From assembly GCA_963758505.1 (NCBI GenBank), contig CAVWVJ010000003.1:1240001-1304000 (forward strand): a stretch of DNA of 64,000 nucleotides, written 5' to 3'. The notes below the pieces were generated by a model. That model searched no databases. It worked only from the letters and a program-made list of their open reading frames with translations, and was not told the DNA's origin. The position numbers and the translations under genes were made by a program. Numbering within the stretch: the stretch's first letter is position 1; each line of letters opens with the position of its first letter. Below are positions 18,580 to 29,297 of this stretch, in pieces. This DNA is from Korobacter sp963758505 (GTDB lineage Bacteria > Acidobacteriota > Terriglobia > Terriglobales > Acidobacteriaceae).

Positions 18580-18608
18580 TTGACACCCTCATTTCGCGCC
18601 CATAAAAT
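18580..18608 (+). promoter_or_regulatory. Near-consensus promoter of the tRNA gene
   Basis: TTGACA (18580-18585), a 17-nt spacer and TAAAAT (18603-18608), about 70 nt upstream of the mature tRNA. The leader contains a hairpin GCCGCG-ttc-CGCGGC (18646-18660) just before the tRNA. Confidence 0.75.
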
Positions 18609-18675
18609 CAAATTCAGACGGAGTGCAGTCGCGCCGTCTTCCTCAGCCGCGTTCCGCGGCTTTGCCTCCCGAATT

Positions 18676-18752
<77 letters not shown>

Positions 18753-18811
18753 AGCAAATGCGTCTCAGGTTCCTTGCCATCGCTCGAGCGCGGTCAAATC
18801 CAAAGGGTCGT

Positions 18812-20461
18812 CTATCGCGCACACTTTGCGGGATCCGCGTTGAGTCCGTTCAGCAGTCGTTTGGCCGCGCCGAGATCCGGGTTGAATTGCAATACGCGTA
18901 ATGTGAAGTTCCGGGCAGCGTCGAACTTTCCTGCAGCACAGAATTCATACGCCAGGTTCATCCCGATACTGCTCTGTCCCGGGGCCCGTTGAAACGCGTC
19001 CTCCCACAGCTTCGCAGCTTCCTGCATATTTCCGCTGCGCGCTTCCAGCGTTCCGAGGTTATTTTCCGCCTCAAGCAGGCCGGGGGAAATCGCGAGCGCT
19101 TTTCGATAAAGGCTTCGTGCCTGGTCCATGTCGCCATGGTTCTGCGCGATAAAGCCCATGGCCGACAGCACCGCTGGGTCCGATGATCCGGGCGCGATCG
19201 ATTTGAGCAAACGCTCAGCTTCCGATGCGGCTCCCGGAATTCCCGATTGCGCCAGCGTTTCCCAGGCGAGAGCCTTGTCGCGCAGATCGTTGTCAGCCGC
19301 GGCGGAGTAAGGGAAGGGAAGCAACTTCGGGGCGATTTGCGGGGATGGGGCAATCTGCTCGCGCGGCTGATCCGATGGCCGCGCCAGGATTCTGTGGTCG
19401 GTGACTTCGGTATGGGCAATGTTTTTGCTTTGCGATGCGGGCATGTGGCACGACGTGCAGTCAGGCCGATCCACGTGATGCTTGGCCGCAAAGGTTTCGC
19501 CATGACATGCGATGCATTTGGCGCGATAGAACGAGACTCGATCCTCTTCCTTCACCGTGCGATGAGGGTCGTGACAACTGGTGCACGACATGGCGTCGCC
19601 GGACTTCTTTTTGCACATGCTCTGCGCTAATGCCTCGAACTGGCTGGTCGCGCCCAACCCCACACCCCGGCTGCTGCTCAGCACGTAGTAGCGGATGAAC
19701 TCCGAGAGGTCGTCGCCGGGGCGGTATTCGTAAAGATGCTTTCCCGCGCGTTCGATCGCTGCATCGCCCTCGAGATGGCACTGCATGCAAACCGCATCGC
19801 GTCGTGCGGCGGGCAACTTTGCAGGATTCAGGATCGCGCCTCCGGCCTTTGCGTGGCTGGCGCCGGGCCCGTGGCATCGTTCGCAAGTCACCCCGGTGTA
19901 TGCGGCGATCGGGAACTTGTATCGGTTTTCGGTTCCGGGAATGGGAAGTTGGAAGCCGCTGGAATGACACTCGAGGCAACTGGTCAGGGCAGGCAGGTTC
20001 ATCGGGATTTCGCGCGCGTTCCCATACGCAGGCGCCATGTCCCACACCTTCCGGTCCCCATACCAGTTCACCGGAGACTCGAAAACGAAGCCATCCACCG
20101 CGAAGAGATAGGTGCGCCCGCGACGTCCCTGGCCGATGTACTCAAAGAGCTCCCGGCGGCCATGGGCGAAGCTGTCACCCCGGCGGTCGAACTCGAGCCA
20201 ACCCTTTCCATCCTCCAGGTAGATTTTGTAGTCGACTCCTGATTTCTGGTGATGGAACTCCCCGGGAATGAAATTCTCCGTCGCGGGCCCGCTCGCATTT
20301 GCCATTTGGGTGGAGCGATAGGAGTTCACGATGGCGGCATGACACTTCGCGCATGCCTGGTTCCCGGCGTACTCGGAAGCCTGTGCAGCCGGTTGCTGCG
20401 ACCCAGCGTGAACTGCAACCAGCCACAACAGGACTGCCCAAAATGTTTTGCCAGATCGCAT
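18812..20461 (-). CDS. Exported seven-haem c-type cytochrome with C-terminal TPR repeats
   Basis: 549-residue periplasmic or secreted electron carrier. After a signal peptide (TFWAVLLWLVAVHAGSQQ) there are seven CxxCH haem sites at Cys37, 162, 193, 225, 293, 316 and 335 (CAKCH, CLECH, CERCH, CMQCH, CTSCH, CIACH, CTSCH). The spacing resembles cytochrome c554/NapC-NrfA-like multihaem proteins found with TPRs in Acidobacteria. From about residue 385 it becomes TPR repeats, suggesting a docking surface. No reductase catalytic motif is recognised. It lies 16 nt downstream of a second exported TPR gene on the same strand, so the two form an operon. Confidence 0.88.
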   Translation of the reverse strand: MRSGKTFWAVLLWLVAVHAGSQQPAAQASEYAGNQACAKCHAAIVNSYRSTQMANASGPATENFIPGEFHHQKSGVDYKIYLEDGKGWLEFDRRGDSFAHGRRELFEYIGQGRRGRTYLFAVDGFVFESPVNWYGDRKVWDMAPAYGNAREIPMNLPALTSCLECHSSGFQLPIPGTENRYKFPIAAYTGVTCERCHGPGASHAKAGGAILNPAKLPAARRDAVCMQCHLEGDAAIERAGKHLYEYRPGDDLSEFIRYYVLSSSRGVGLGATSQFEALAQSMCKKKSGDAMSCTSCHDPHRTVKEEDRVSFYRAKCIACHGETFAAKHHVDRPDCTSCHMPASQSKNIAHTEVTDHRILARPSDQPREQIAPSPQIAPKLLPFPYSAAADNDLRDKALAWETLAQSGIPGAASEAERLLKSIAPGSSDPAVLSAMGFIAQNHGDMDQARSLYRKALAISPGLLEAENNLGTLEARSGNMQEAAKLWEDAFQRAPGQSSIGMNLAYEFCAAGKFDAARNFTLRVLQFNPDLGAAKRLLNGLNADPAKCAR

Positions 20462-20477
20462 GCGCGGTACTTACCGA

Positions 20478-21503
20478 TCAGTGCGCCTTCTGCGCATTTT
20501 GTAATTCTTCCGCCAGCTTCAACTCGCGATCGGCGTCTGCCGTGTTGCCAAGATCCTTTTGCGCCTGCCCGAGCAGATGATGGGTAATCGGATTATTCGG
20601 ATCCATCGCCGCAGCTCGTTGCAGGGCGCGCAGGGCGAGCAGTGGCTCGCCCTTCTTCTCCAGGACTTTGCCCAGCAGGATGTACGGACCCGTCGAAGTC
20701 GAGTCCAGCCAGATGGAGCGCTGCAGCAGGCGCTCGGCATCATCGTATTTTTGGATTCGCGAGTAGGCATCGGCCAGTTTGTAATAGGCCGGCGCATAGG
20801 ATGGATTCAGAGTCATCTCCTGCCGCAAATCTTCGATGGCTTCGGGCACCCGCGACTTATAGAGGTGCAACTCGCCGAGCAGGTAATGCGCCAGCGGCAG
20901 CCTGGGGTCGAGCGCGATCGCTTTTTGCGCATACTCTTCCGCGGTCGGATCGAACTCCTGCCGCAGCAGCATGCGTGCTGTGAAAAGGTAACTCGCCGCA
21001 GAGTCCGGCTCGACGCCGAACATCCTCGCAAATGCGCCGCGGGCGTGCGGATAATCCTTTGACTGGATGTAACAGATGCCCAGGATGTAGGACGCATCCA
21101 CGTTTGCGCTGGGAAACCAGGTCTGCACTTTCTCCAGAAGAGGGATTGCCTCCTGCGGCTTGCCGGAGAGGTAATACGAAAGCCCAAGCAATTGCACCGC
21201 TTCGTTGTCTTTCTCGTTTTCCTCGATGGCGGCGCGCAGGTAGCGGCTGGCGTCGAGATAATCGCCCTTCTTGTAATAGGCAACGCCAAAATCCTTCGAC
21301 AAGCCGGCGGGCTTGGGATTCGCCGATTCGAGCTTTTGCAGATCGGCGATGGCGTCGTCGAAGTGTCCGAGTTGCATCTGCTTCTCGGCATCTGCAATCG
21401 ACACCGAGGGCTGCGCCGACACCGTTGGAGTGGACTGAGCCCACGCGAAACTCACGGAAAGCGAAACGGTCACGAAGCAAATAATCTGGGCGAACCGCGA
21501 CAT
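20478..21503 (-). CDS. Exported tetratricopeptide-repeat protein
   Basis: 341-residue protein starting at the ATG at 21503, which opens a signal peptide (MSRFAQIICFVTVSLSVSFAWAQ). The longest reading frame would start 47 residues earlier without a signal sequence. The rest is TPR units, such as ADAEKQMQLGHFDDAIADLQ, then GVAYYKKGDYLDASRYLRAAI, and GKVLEKKGEPLLALRALQRA near the end. It is the first gene of the operon with the multihaem cytochrome, so it is probably a scaffold or partner for it in the periplasm. The exact role is unknown. Confidence 0.82.
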   Translation of the reverse strand: MSRFAQIICFVTVSLSVSFAWAQSTPTVSAQPSVSIADAEKQMQLGHFDDAIADLQKLESANPKPAGLSKDFGVAYYKKGDYLDASRYLRAAIEENEKDNEAVQLLGLSYYLSGKPQEAIPLLEKVQTWFPSANVDASYILGICYIQSKDYPHARGAFARMFGVEPDSAASYLFTARMLLRQEFDPTAEEYAQKAIALDPRLPLAHYLLGELHLYKSRVPEAIEDLRQEMTLNPSYAPAYYKLADAYSRIQKYDDAERLLQRSIWLDSTSTGPYILLGKVLEKKGEPLLALRALQRAAAMDPNNPITHHLLGQAQKDLGNTADADRELKLAEELQNAQKAH

Positions 21504-21681
21504 CGAGAACCTATCTACTAGGAGAAAGTGGATCCGTTGGTATTTGCCGAGGCCGTGCGCCAAGGGAGGAACGCATCGCCACATCATCCCACTGCTCGCA
21601 CCTTGCCGCAACTGGTGCGGGTTTGACTTTAGCCGTCTGCCCATGGATATTGAACTAGCAAACCCATCGCATCTCGTTTCT

Positions 21682-23439
21682 ATGGTGTTCCGCCGCCGAA
21701 TTTCCGCGCTGATCCTGGTCGTTTGCGTGCTTCCGCCGCTCTCTGTGTTCTCCTTGGCGCAGGCCTCCGCATCCGCCGTCGATGTGTATCAGCAGGGAGT
21801 ACGGGCCTACGAAAGCGGCGACGATGCGGACGCTTTGAAGTTCTTTCAACGCGCCGCGGAATTGCAGCCTTCCAATCCGGAATATCAGAATGCACTCGCG
21901 CAGGCATTGCTCAAGAGCGGGCGCGCCGCGGACGCGATCCCGCATTTCCGGAGAGTGCTCAAACTACGCCCCGATCTTGCAGTCGCGCACGCCTTCCTGG
22001 GAGAGGCACTGCTAGCCGATCGGCAGCTCGATGCGGCGGTCGCCGAATACAACGTCGCCGTAAGGATGGCGCCCAGCCAACCCGAGGCGCACCAGGGACT
22101 CGGCAAGGCGCTCAGCCTCAAAGGCGACGTGGATGGAGCCATCGCGGAATACCGCAAGGCCCTTACACTTGCGCCTGACCGGGCCGTATTGCATGACGAG
22201 CTGGGTGCGCTGCTTGCGCAGAAAAGCGATTTTGCCGTGGCGCAGCAGGAATTTGAAGCCGCGTTGCGACTGGATCCTGGCTACGAGCCCGCGCACTTTC
22301 ATCTCGGCGTCACCCTCATGAGCATGGGGAACAAGGAAGAGGCGCAACAGCAATTGCAGGAAGCGTTGCGACTTGCGCCCACGGATGCTCTCGCGCACTT
22401 CTATCTCGGGCAGATCGATGAGGAGTCCCACAACACAGCCGACGCGCTCGAACACTACAAGAGGGCGGCGCAACTCAACCCCGATATTCCGGGGGTGCAG
22501 GAGAGACTCGGCATCGTTGCGCAACGCGCCGGCGAGATGCCGGTCGCGATAGCGGCATTTGAGAAGGCCGTGGCCGCATCCCCGCAGAATGCAGAACTTC
22601 ACAATGACCTGGGACTCGCCGAGATGCAAACCGGCGATGCCGATGCCGCGATTCGCGAGTTTAATGCGGCGCTGAAGATTCGTCCCGACGATCCTGGCTT
22701 TCGCGGCAACCTGGGCGCCGTCTATCTCCAGCAATCGGAATTCGACGCGGCGTTCGAGAACTTTCAAAAAGCAATTCAGCTCGCTCCCAACAGCGCTTCG
22801 CTGCACCACGATCTCGCGTTGACGTTGAAGCTGAAGGACAATCTCGCCGGCGCCGTCGCCGAGTTGCGCGAAGCCATCCGCCTTGATCCTGCGCTCTTTG
22901 ACGCCAGGTACACGCTGGGGGTCACCCTCTGGCAGCAAGGCGACTTTCCCGGCGCCGTGGAACAATTGCAGGCTGCCGTGCACGAGAAGCCCGACTATGC
23001 CGAAGCCTATTACACCCTCGGCTCGGTTTATAAGCAGATGAACAAGCTGCCCGAGGCCGCCCAGGCATTGCGTGAAGCGCTTAAGCTCCAGCCCGACTTC
23101 GCCGGTGCCCACACTACGCTGGCCGGCGTGCTCCGCCAGATGGGCGATACCGCCGGGGCTGAGCGGGAGACCCGACTTGGCGCGGAACTGGCGCGCAAGA
23201 AGACCGGCATGCAGGCCGCCACCTTCACCACGAATTCCGGCCGAAGGCTGATGGATGCGGGCGATCTGGAGGGCGCGATTTCGCAATTTCGCCATGCCAT
23301 TGAGGCCGCGCCGGACTATGCTGCGGCCCATTACTACCTCGCGACGGCTCTCGCGCGCCAAGGCCGTTCCACGGAGGCCGCAGCCGAATTCGAGCGCGCA
23401 AGTGCCCTTGATCCCCACCTAAAGGCCACGCCAAAGTGA
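21682..23439 (+). CDS. Exported tetratricopeptide-repeat protein (about 14 TPRs)
   Basis: 585-residue TPR solenoid beginning with a signal peptide MVFRRRISALILVVC followed by SLAQA. An upstream in-frame ATG at 21643 is possible. Neither start has a clear ribosome site. Repeats run to the C terminus with regular 34-residue spacing (for example GVRAYESGDDADALKFFQRA, then AEFERASALDPH at the end). It is divergent from the TPR-cytochrome operon and upstream of the TonB receptor. No enzymatic domain is present. It is probably a periplasmic scaffold or outer-membrane-associated protein. Confidence 0.8.
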   Translation: MVFRRRISALILVVCVLPPLSVFSLAQASASAVDVYQQGVRAYESGDDADALKFFQRAAELQPSNPEYQNALAQALLKSGRAADAIPHFRRVLKLRPDLAVAHAFLGEALLADRQLDAAVAEYNVAVRMAPSQPEAHQGLGKALSLKGDVDGAIAEYRKALTLAPDRAVLHDELGALLAQKSDFAVAQQEFEAALRLDPGYEPAHFHLGVTLMSMGNKEEAQQQLQEALRLAPTDALAHFYLGQIDEESHNTADALEHYKRAAQLNPDIPGVQERLGIVAQRAGEMPVAIAAFEKAVAASPQNAELHNDLGLAEMQTGDADAAIREFNAALKIRPDDPGFRGNLGAVYLQQSEFDAAFENFQKAIQLAPNSASLHHDLALTLKLKDNLAGAVAELREAIRLDPALFDARYTLGVTLWQQGDFPGAVEQLQAAVHEKPDYAEAYYTLGSVYKQMNKLPEAAQALREALKLQPDFAGAHTTLAGVLRQMGDTAGAERETRLGAELARKKTGMQAATFTTNSGRRLMDAGDLEGAISQFRHAIEAAPDYAAAHYYLATALARQGRSTEAAAEFERASALDPHLKATPK

Positions 23440-23754
23440 TTTGTATATATTCCTTTTCGTCCTTTTACATTTTTAGACCGGAATAGCAGATTTCTTGTAT
23501 TGACAATTGGACTTCAATCCAGTTGACAACCCAACAATGGCCATGTACCTTCTGGTCGTCACACCTACGTGTGAGTAGTGTCACTTGCTTAAGTGATACG
23601 GGGTTGTGGGGAATCTAGACAGTCCAAAGTGGTAGCGACAAAAGGGCTGCGTGAGTTCGCGACATTGGAGCGAAACTCTTTTTCCCAACGAACCTCTTTT
23701 CACCCTGATTTGCTTGCAGACGACGCGTCCCCAAGCGCGTCTTCGGAGGTCGAG
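23440..23754 (+). promoter_or_regulatory. 315-bp leader of the second TonB receptor with tandem TTGACAA and two dyads
   Basis: No gene is seen here. Two TTGACA hexamers (23500-23505 and 23523-23528) lie 23 bp apart. The second is followed after 17 nt by TACCTT, a weak -10. Downstream are two inverted repeats, CACAC-ctac-GTGTG (23560-23573) and TCACTT-gctt-AAGTGA (23581-23596), which look like operator half-sites. The start codon has a strong Shine-Dalgarno GGAGGT (23745-23750). Confidence 0.5.
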
Positions 23755-26700
23755 ATGAGGCGTGCTGTAGCAGTGCTCGTGCTGTGCTTTCTCTGTTTGC
23801 TGGTGAGTTCACCGGCATTTGCCCAGGCGGTTTTTGGCAGTGTTTTCGGAACCGTAACTGACCCGCAAGGCGCTGCGGTCCCCGGCGCCACCGTAACCGT
23901 GACGGACGTCACCAAGGGAACATCGGATACGGTCCAAACCAATGAGAGCGGAAACTATTCCGTCACCCACCTTATTCCTGACGTCTATAGCGTCACGGTA
24001 GAAGCCAAGGGCTTCAAGAAATTCGAGCAGAAGTCGGTTCCGGTTTCGGCTGACGCCGCCGCTCGTCTGGATGCGCAAATTCAACTCGGTTCCGAAAGCC
24101 AGACGGTCGAAGTGACCGGCGAGGCGCCGCAACTGCAAACCGACCGCGCGGACGTAGCCGTCACCTTCAATCAGACCTACGTGGAAGATCTGCCGGTGCT
24201 CAACCGCAACTTCACGACGTTTGAGCTGATGTCTCCCGGCACCCAGAAGCTGGTCGGCTGGAGCCACGCAGCCACGGAAAATCCGCAGGGCAGCCAGCAG
24301 ATTTTCGTGAACGGCCAGCACTTCAGCGGAACCAACTACCAGTTGGACGGCACCGATAACCAGGATCCGATTCTCGGCATCATCGTCGTCAATCCGAACC
24401 TGGATGCCGTGACCGAAACCAAGATCGCCTTGCAGAACTACGACGCAGAGATGGGCAAGGCCGTGGCCGGTTTCGTGACCGCGCAAACCAAATCGGGCAG
24501 CAATGAGATCCACGGCAGCGCCTTCTATTTCCGCCGTTCCGATGCCAACCAGGCGCGCGATCCCTTCACCCAGTATCCTGGTTCGAACGCGAACGGTCCG
24601 GCGGTTCCTTCGGCACGCTGGCAGCAGTTCGGCGGGTCGGTAGGCGGCCCGATCATCAAGAACAAGCTGTTCTTCTTCGGAGACTTTCAGGGCACGCGCC
24701 AGGTAGTCGGCACGACGAACCAGTTGACGGTTCCGACCGCGCAGGCTTCGAGCAGCTGTATCGCAGCTCTGGGCAATGCAGCCGCCAACTGCGATCTCAG
24801 CCAGTACCTTTCCATCGGGCAGGCTTACAATCCTGCATCCTCGCCTGCTTTGGACGGATCGGGACGCACCCCGTTCGTGAATAACCAGATCCCTGGAAAC
24901 CTGCTTTCTCCGCAAGCAATTGCTCTGTTGAAGCTGTTCCCGCAGCCGACCAACGGCAACATCAAGAACAATTACATTGCGCAGCGGCTCTGGTCCCTTC
25001 AACCAGAACTCGTTCGATACGCGCATCGACTACAACGTATCCGAAAAGACGCAGGCGTTCGGACGCTTCAGCCTCGACTACTTCAACCTCTCCGGCAAGC
25101 CTGTCGTTCCCGCTTCTGGGCGGCGTTGGTTTCGGTCTCGGCGGTTTGGCGGGCAGCTCCATCACCCACAATTTCAGCCTGGCGAGCGGCGTTACCCGCA
25201 CCTTCAGCAATACGTTGTTGGCGGACTTCCGCTTCGGCTGGTTCCGCTACAACCCGCAAACTCATAAAGCGTTCGAAGGCCAGAATCCCGCCACGGCGGT
25301 TGGCATTCCGGGCGCGAACCTGGGCGATCTCACCACCTCCGGTTGGCCGGCGTTCTTCATGGACAACGGCCAAAGCGTCGGCAATAGCATCAGCGATTTC
25401 GGCGAAGGCCTCAACGTAAGCCGCTGCAACTGTCCGCTGACCGAGAAGGAAGATCAATTCCAGGGCGTCAACCAACTGGACCAAGATCCTCGGCAACCAC
25501 CAGGTGAAGTTCGGCGCGGATATCCGCAGCGCTACCAACCTGCGTGTACCGAGCGATGCCAACCGAAGCGGCCAGTTCAACTTCAGCCACCTTGAAACCT
25601 CCGACGGCGGCGTGGGAGGCAATGCACTGGCCAGCCTGTTGCTTGGCGACGTCAGCTCGTACGACCGCTTCGCCAGCACTTCGCTGAACGCGGAAGAGCA
25701 CCAGTGGCGTTACTTTTTCTACGGGCAGGACAGCTGGCGCATCACTCCTAAGTTGACCGTCAACTACGGGCTGCGGTGGGAGCTGTATGCACCGGAAACC
25801 ATCAACGAGAAAGGGCTGGGCGGTCTCGGCAGCCTGACCTCTGCTGGGGTTATCGTTGCCGGCTACGGTGGAAACTCGCTGAATTTCAACGTCAAGAACG
25901 ATCTCACGGCCTTCGCTCCCCGTCTTGGCGTCGCCTACCAACTGGATGAGAAGACGGTCATTCGCATGGGCTATGGCCGCAGCTACGACATCGGCGTGTT
26001 TGGTTCGAATTTCGGACACGTCGTTTCGCAGAACCTGCCGGTCCTGGTGCACCAGAACATCGCCGCGAGCGCTCTGATTGCGGGTGCGACCGACAACAAC
26101 GTTCCCGCGTTCACCTTGGCCACGGGTGCGCCGCCAGTCTCGTACCCAGTCGTCCCGAGCAACGGCCTGCTGCCGTTGCGCGGCTTTGATGGAACCGTCG
26201 ATCCGCGTATTCGTCCGCCGGTGCAGACCTTGCCGACAATCGATACGTGGAATCTGACCCTGCAACGTCAGATTACGTCCAACACTACCTTGGAAATCGC
26301 CTACGTCGGCAACAAGGGTTCGCATACCTTCGTCGGCAACGGGCCTGCCTATAACATCAACAACCCGAGCATCGTGGGGTATGGTGTCCTGTCGCAGGCG
26401 CAACGCCGGCCGTTCTATAACTCGCTGCCTTATGTGGTCCCGGAAACGGTGACCGAGGGTGGCGTCGTTTACCCGCAGGGAACCATCATCCCCTGCTGCT
26501 CGAGCGATCTCGGTAACTATTTCGGGAACAACGCGAACAGCAACTACAATGCCCTGCAAGTGAAAGCTGAGCGGCGCATGTCGAAGGGGCTGCAGTTCAT
26601 CACCCACTACACGTGGTCACGTGCGCTCAACTACGACAGCAGTTACTTCGTGGATGATCCGCACATTGCCTACGGTCCGGATTTCGCAAATCGCAACCAC

Positions 26701-27306
26701 GTATTCGTGGCTAACATCGTTTACGACCTGCCCTTCGGTCGTGGCCGCAGCTTTGCTCCGAACGCAAGCAAGGCGCTCGATTACCTCATTGGTGGCTGGG
26801 AAATTTCCTCGACTTCCAACTGGAGCAGCGGCTTGCCGTTTACCCCAAGTACCGGTTTCTGCGGATCGGAGGAAGATGTGGGTGTCTGCCGTCCCGACAA
26901 GGGCAGCGGCTTCCAGATGGGTGCGGGTAATTTCAATCCCGTCAGCCACACCGTCACCTTCTATACGCCGGTGAACGTCGATGCCGGTGCGACCCAATGG
27001 CTCGCACCGGGTGTCGGTAACCTCGGAAACGCGGGCGTGTTGTCTCTCAACGGACCGCGTCTCTTTACTTCCGACGCCACCATCATGAAGAACTTCTCCA
27101 TCACCGAACGGGTGAAGGCGCAGTTCCGCATGGATGCCTTCAACGTCTTTAACCATCCGGTCCTGGGCTTCAGTTCCACCCAGGGCAATACGTGCGTGGC
27201 TTACAACAACGCGAACTCCTGCGGCGGAAATCCAGGCGTCATCACCGATATCGAATCCGATACGGCGATGCGCGCGTTGCAATTCGCAGTTCGCCTCAAC
27301 TTCTAG
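23755..27306 (+). pseudogene. TonB-dependent receptor, Oar-like, frame broken by three single-base insertions
   Basis: Start ATG at 23755 with signal peptide MRRAVAVLVLCFLCLLVSS. A carboxypeptidase-regulatory domain (VTDPQGAAVPGATVTVTDV), plug motifs (YQLDGTDNQDP, VAGFVTAQTKSGSNEIHGS) and a barrel ending FAVRLNF follow. The coding frame moves +1 near 24980 (before SGSGPFNQNSF), near 25114 (before LGGVGFGLGG) and near 25456 (before NWTKILGNHQVKFGAD). The net change is 3 nt, so the original frame is regained. Between the breaks each segment stays a perfect receptor sequence, so decay is recent or the insertions are sequence errors. Intact, it would encode about 1,183 residues. It ends at a strong terminator. 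Confidence 0.85.
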
Positions 27307-27327
27307 AGGTTGTCGTTGTCCTCAACC

Positions 27328-27356
27328 GGGGGAGCCTCGCGCTCCCCCTTTTCTTT
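27328..27356 (+). terminator. Rho-independent terminator of the second TonB receptor
   Basis: 8-bp stem GGGGGAGC/GCTCCCCC with a CTCGC loop, followed by TTTTCTTT, 22 nt after the receptor stop codon. Confidence 0.9.
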
Positions 27357-27401
27357 CCGCAAAACTCATGGTATTGACCGTGTTTCCGCCGAAAGCCTAC
27401 G

Positions 27402-29133
27402 ATGGCTGCACTCATGCGCTCCCGCCGGTTCCCTAATGTTCCGCTCTTATTGCTCTTAGCCCTGGTCGCCGCCTGCGCAGCGTCAGCCCAGGCACCGGCG
27501 TCCCAACCAGCTGTGAAGGTGAACTTCGTCGATCTCGCGGAGAAGGCCGGACTCACCGCGGAGAATGTCTTCGGGGGCGTGACCAACAAGAAGTACATCC
27601 TGGAAACCACCGGATCCGGCGTCGCCGTCATCGACTACGACAACGATGGATGGCCCGACCTCTATTTCGTAAACGGGACCACCTTCGACGGGAAGAACCA
27701 GGAGGCGAGCAATCGCCTGTATCACAACAATCACGACGGCACCTTCACCGACGTCACGAAGCAGGCCCACCTTACGCACGGTGGCTGGGGGCAGGGAGTC
27801 TGCGTCGGCGACTACGACAACGATGGTCATGACGATCTCTTCGTCACGCTACTACGGCAAGAACGTTCTCTATCACAACAACGGGGACGGTACCTTTACC
27901 GACGTGAGCGAAAAGGCGGGCGTCGCGGGAAACGGAAAATCCTGGGGCACCGGTTGCGCCTTCGTCGATTACGATCGCGATGGCAAACTCGACCTCGTCG
28001 TCGCCAACTATGTCGATTTCGACCTCGCGAACGCCGCAGGTCCCGGCGCGGGTCCTACCTGCATGTGGAAGGGCGCGCCCGTTTCGTGCGGTCCTCGCGG
28101 ACTGCCGTGGACGAAGAACATCCTCTACCACAACCGCGGCGATGGCACCTTTGAAGACGTCACCGACAAAGCCCACATCGATCGCACCAACGGCCATTAC
28201 GCCTTCAGCGTTTCCGTTCTCGATTACGATGACGATGGCTGGCCCGACATCTTCATCGCCTGCGACAGCACGCCGAGCATTCTCTACCACAACAATCATG
28301 ACGGCACGTTCACCGACGTGGCGGCTACGGTGGGAGCGGCCTTCAACGAAGATGGCCGCGAACAGGCCGGCATGGGGTCAACCGTTGCCGACTACGATGG
28401 CGATGGCCGCCTCGACATCTTCAAGACCAATTTCTCCGACGATACCTCCACGCTCCTGCACAACGATGGTCCCGGCGGCTTCAGCGACGCGACCACCAGC
28501 GCGGGTCTTGGCCTGGAGACGAAATATCTTGGCTGGGGAACCATGTTTTTCGATTTCGACAATGATGGCTGGCCCGACCTCATCCTCGCCAACGGCCACG
28601 TCTATCCCCAAGTCGATCAATACAAGCTGGGCAGCGATTTCCAGGAACCGCGCCTGCTCTACCACAACAATGGCAACGGTACGTTCACGAACATTTCGAA
28701 CAGCGCCGGCGCTGACGTCGCAAAACCCTTGTCGTCGCGGGGTGTCGCCATCGCCGATTTCTGGAACGATGGCCGTGTGTCCGTGATCATCAGCAATATG
28801 AATGCGCGCCCCCAGCTACTCGTCAACCAGGAGAAATATTCGAATCACTGGATTGCCTTCAAAACGATGGGTACGAAATCGAATCGCGACGGCATCGGAG
28901 CGCGCATTCGCGTCACCGCCGGTAAGCGCGTCTTCGTCGATGAGGTGCGCAGCGGCTCAAGCTACATCTCCAGCAGCGACCTGCGCGTGCACTTCGGCCT
29001 GGGTGCAGCAACCGCCGTGGACAGCGTGGAAGTGCGCTGGCCTACCGGCGAAACGGAGAAATTTTCCGCGAAAGTCGACCAGATCAACGTCTTGAAAGAA
29101 GGCTCTGGCGAGAAGAGCCCCAGCCCCAAGTAA
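27402..29133 (+). pseudogene. CRTAC1-like FG-GAP/ASPIC-UnbV propeller protein, single frameshift
   Basis: Exported beta-propeller protein of about 577 residues. An N-terminal signal sequence (RFPNVPLLLLLALVAACAASAQ) is followed by many VCBS/FG-GAP repeats with calcium-binding-type YDNDGWPD and YDGDGRLD loops, each with a LYHNNxDGTFTDV partner. An ASPIC/UnbV domain ends it (GIGARIRVTAGKRVF, VDEVRSGSSYISSSDLRVHFG). The frame breaks at about 27848: DGHDDLFVT should continue YYGKNVLYHN but one extra base shifts it. The ATG at 27402 is the first start. The ATG at 27414 lies just past a candidate promoter (TTGACC at 27374, TACGAT at 27398). A paralogue is encoded convergently downstream. Such proteins are thought to mediate adhesion or ligand binding. 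Confidence 0.85.
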
Positions 29134-29197
29134 GTCGGATGATCGAATCTCGCCCCGCGGCCAGCTCGCAGGGCAGCTGAGATCTCCGACTACGCCC

Positions 29198-29246
29198 CTT
29201 GTCATCCAGAGGAGCGCAGCGACGTAGGGACCTGCTGTTCCGGTGG
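29198..29246. repeat. Intergenic repeat, type B copy 1
   Basis: CTTGTCATCC followed by GGAGCGCAGCGACG and GGGACCTGCTGTT. It lies between two convergent CRTAC1-like genes. It is almost identical to the copy at 42948-42996. Confidence 0.7.
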
Positions 29247-29297
29247 AAGTAACGAGGCTCCTCAAGCCGAAGGATTTCGAACAGGCCGCCGCGCAAA

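Noticed and set aside
22012..23418. A 468-codon reverse-strand open frame
   Set aside because: It is antisense to the TPR gene and has biased low-complexity composition.
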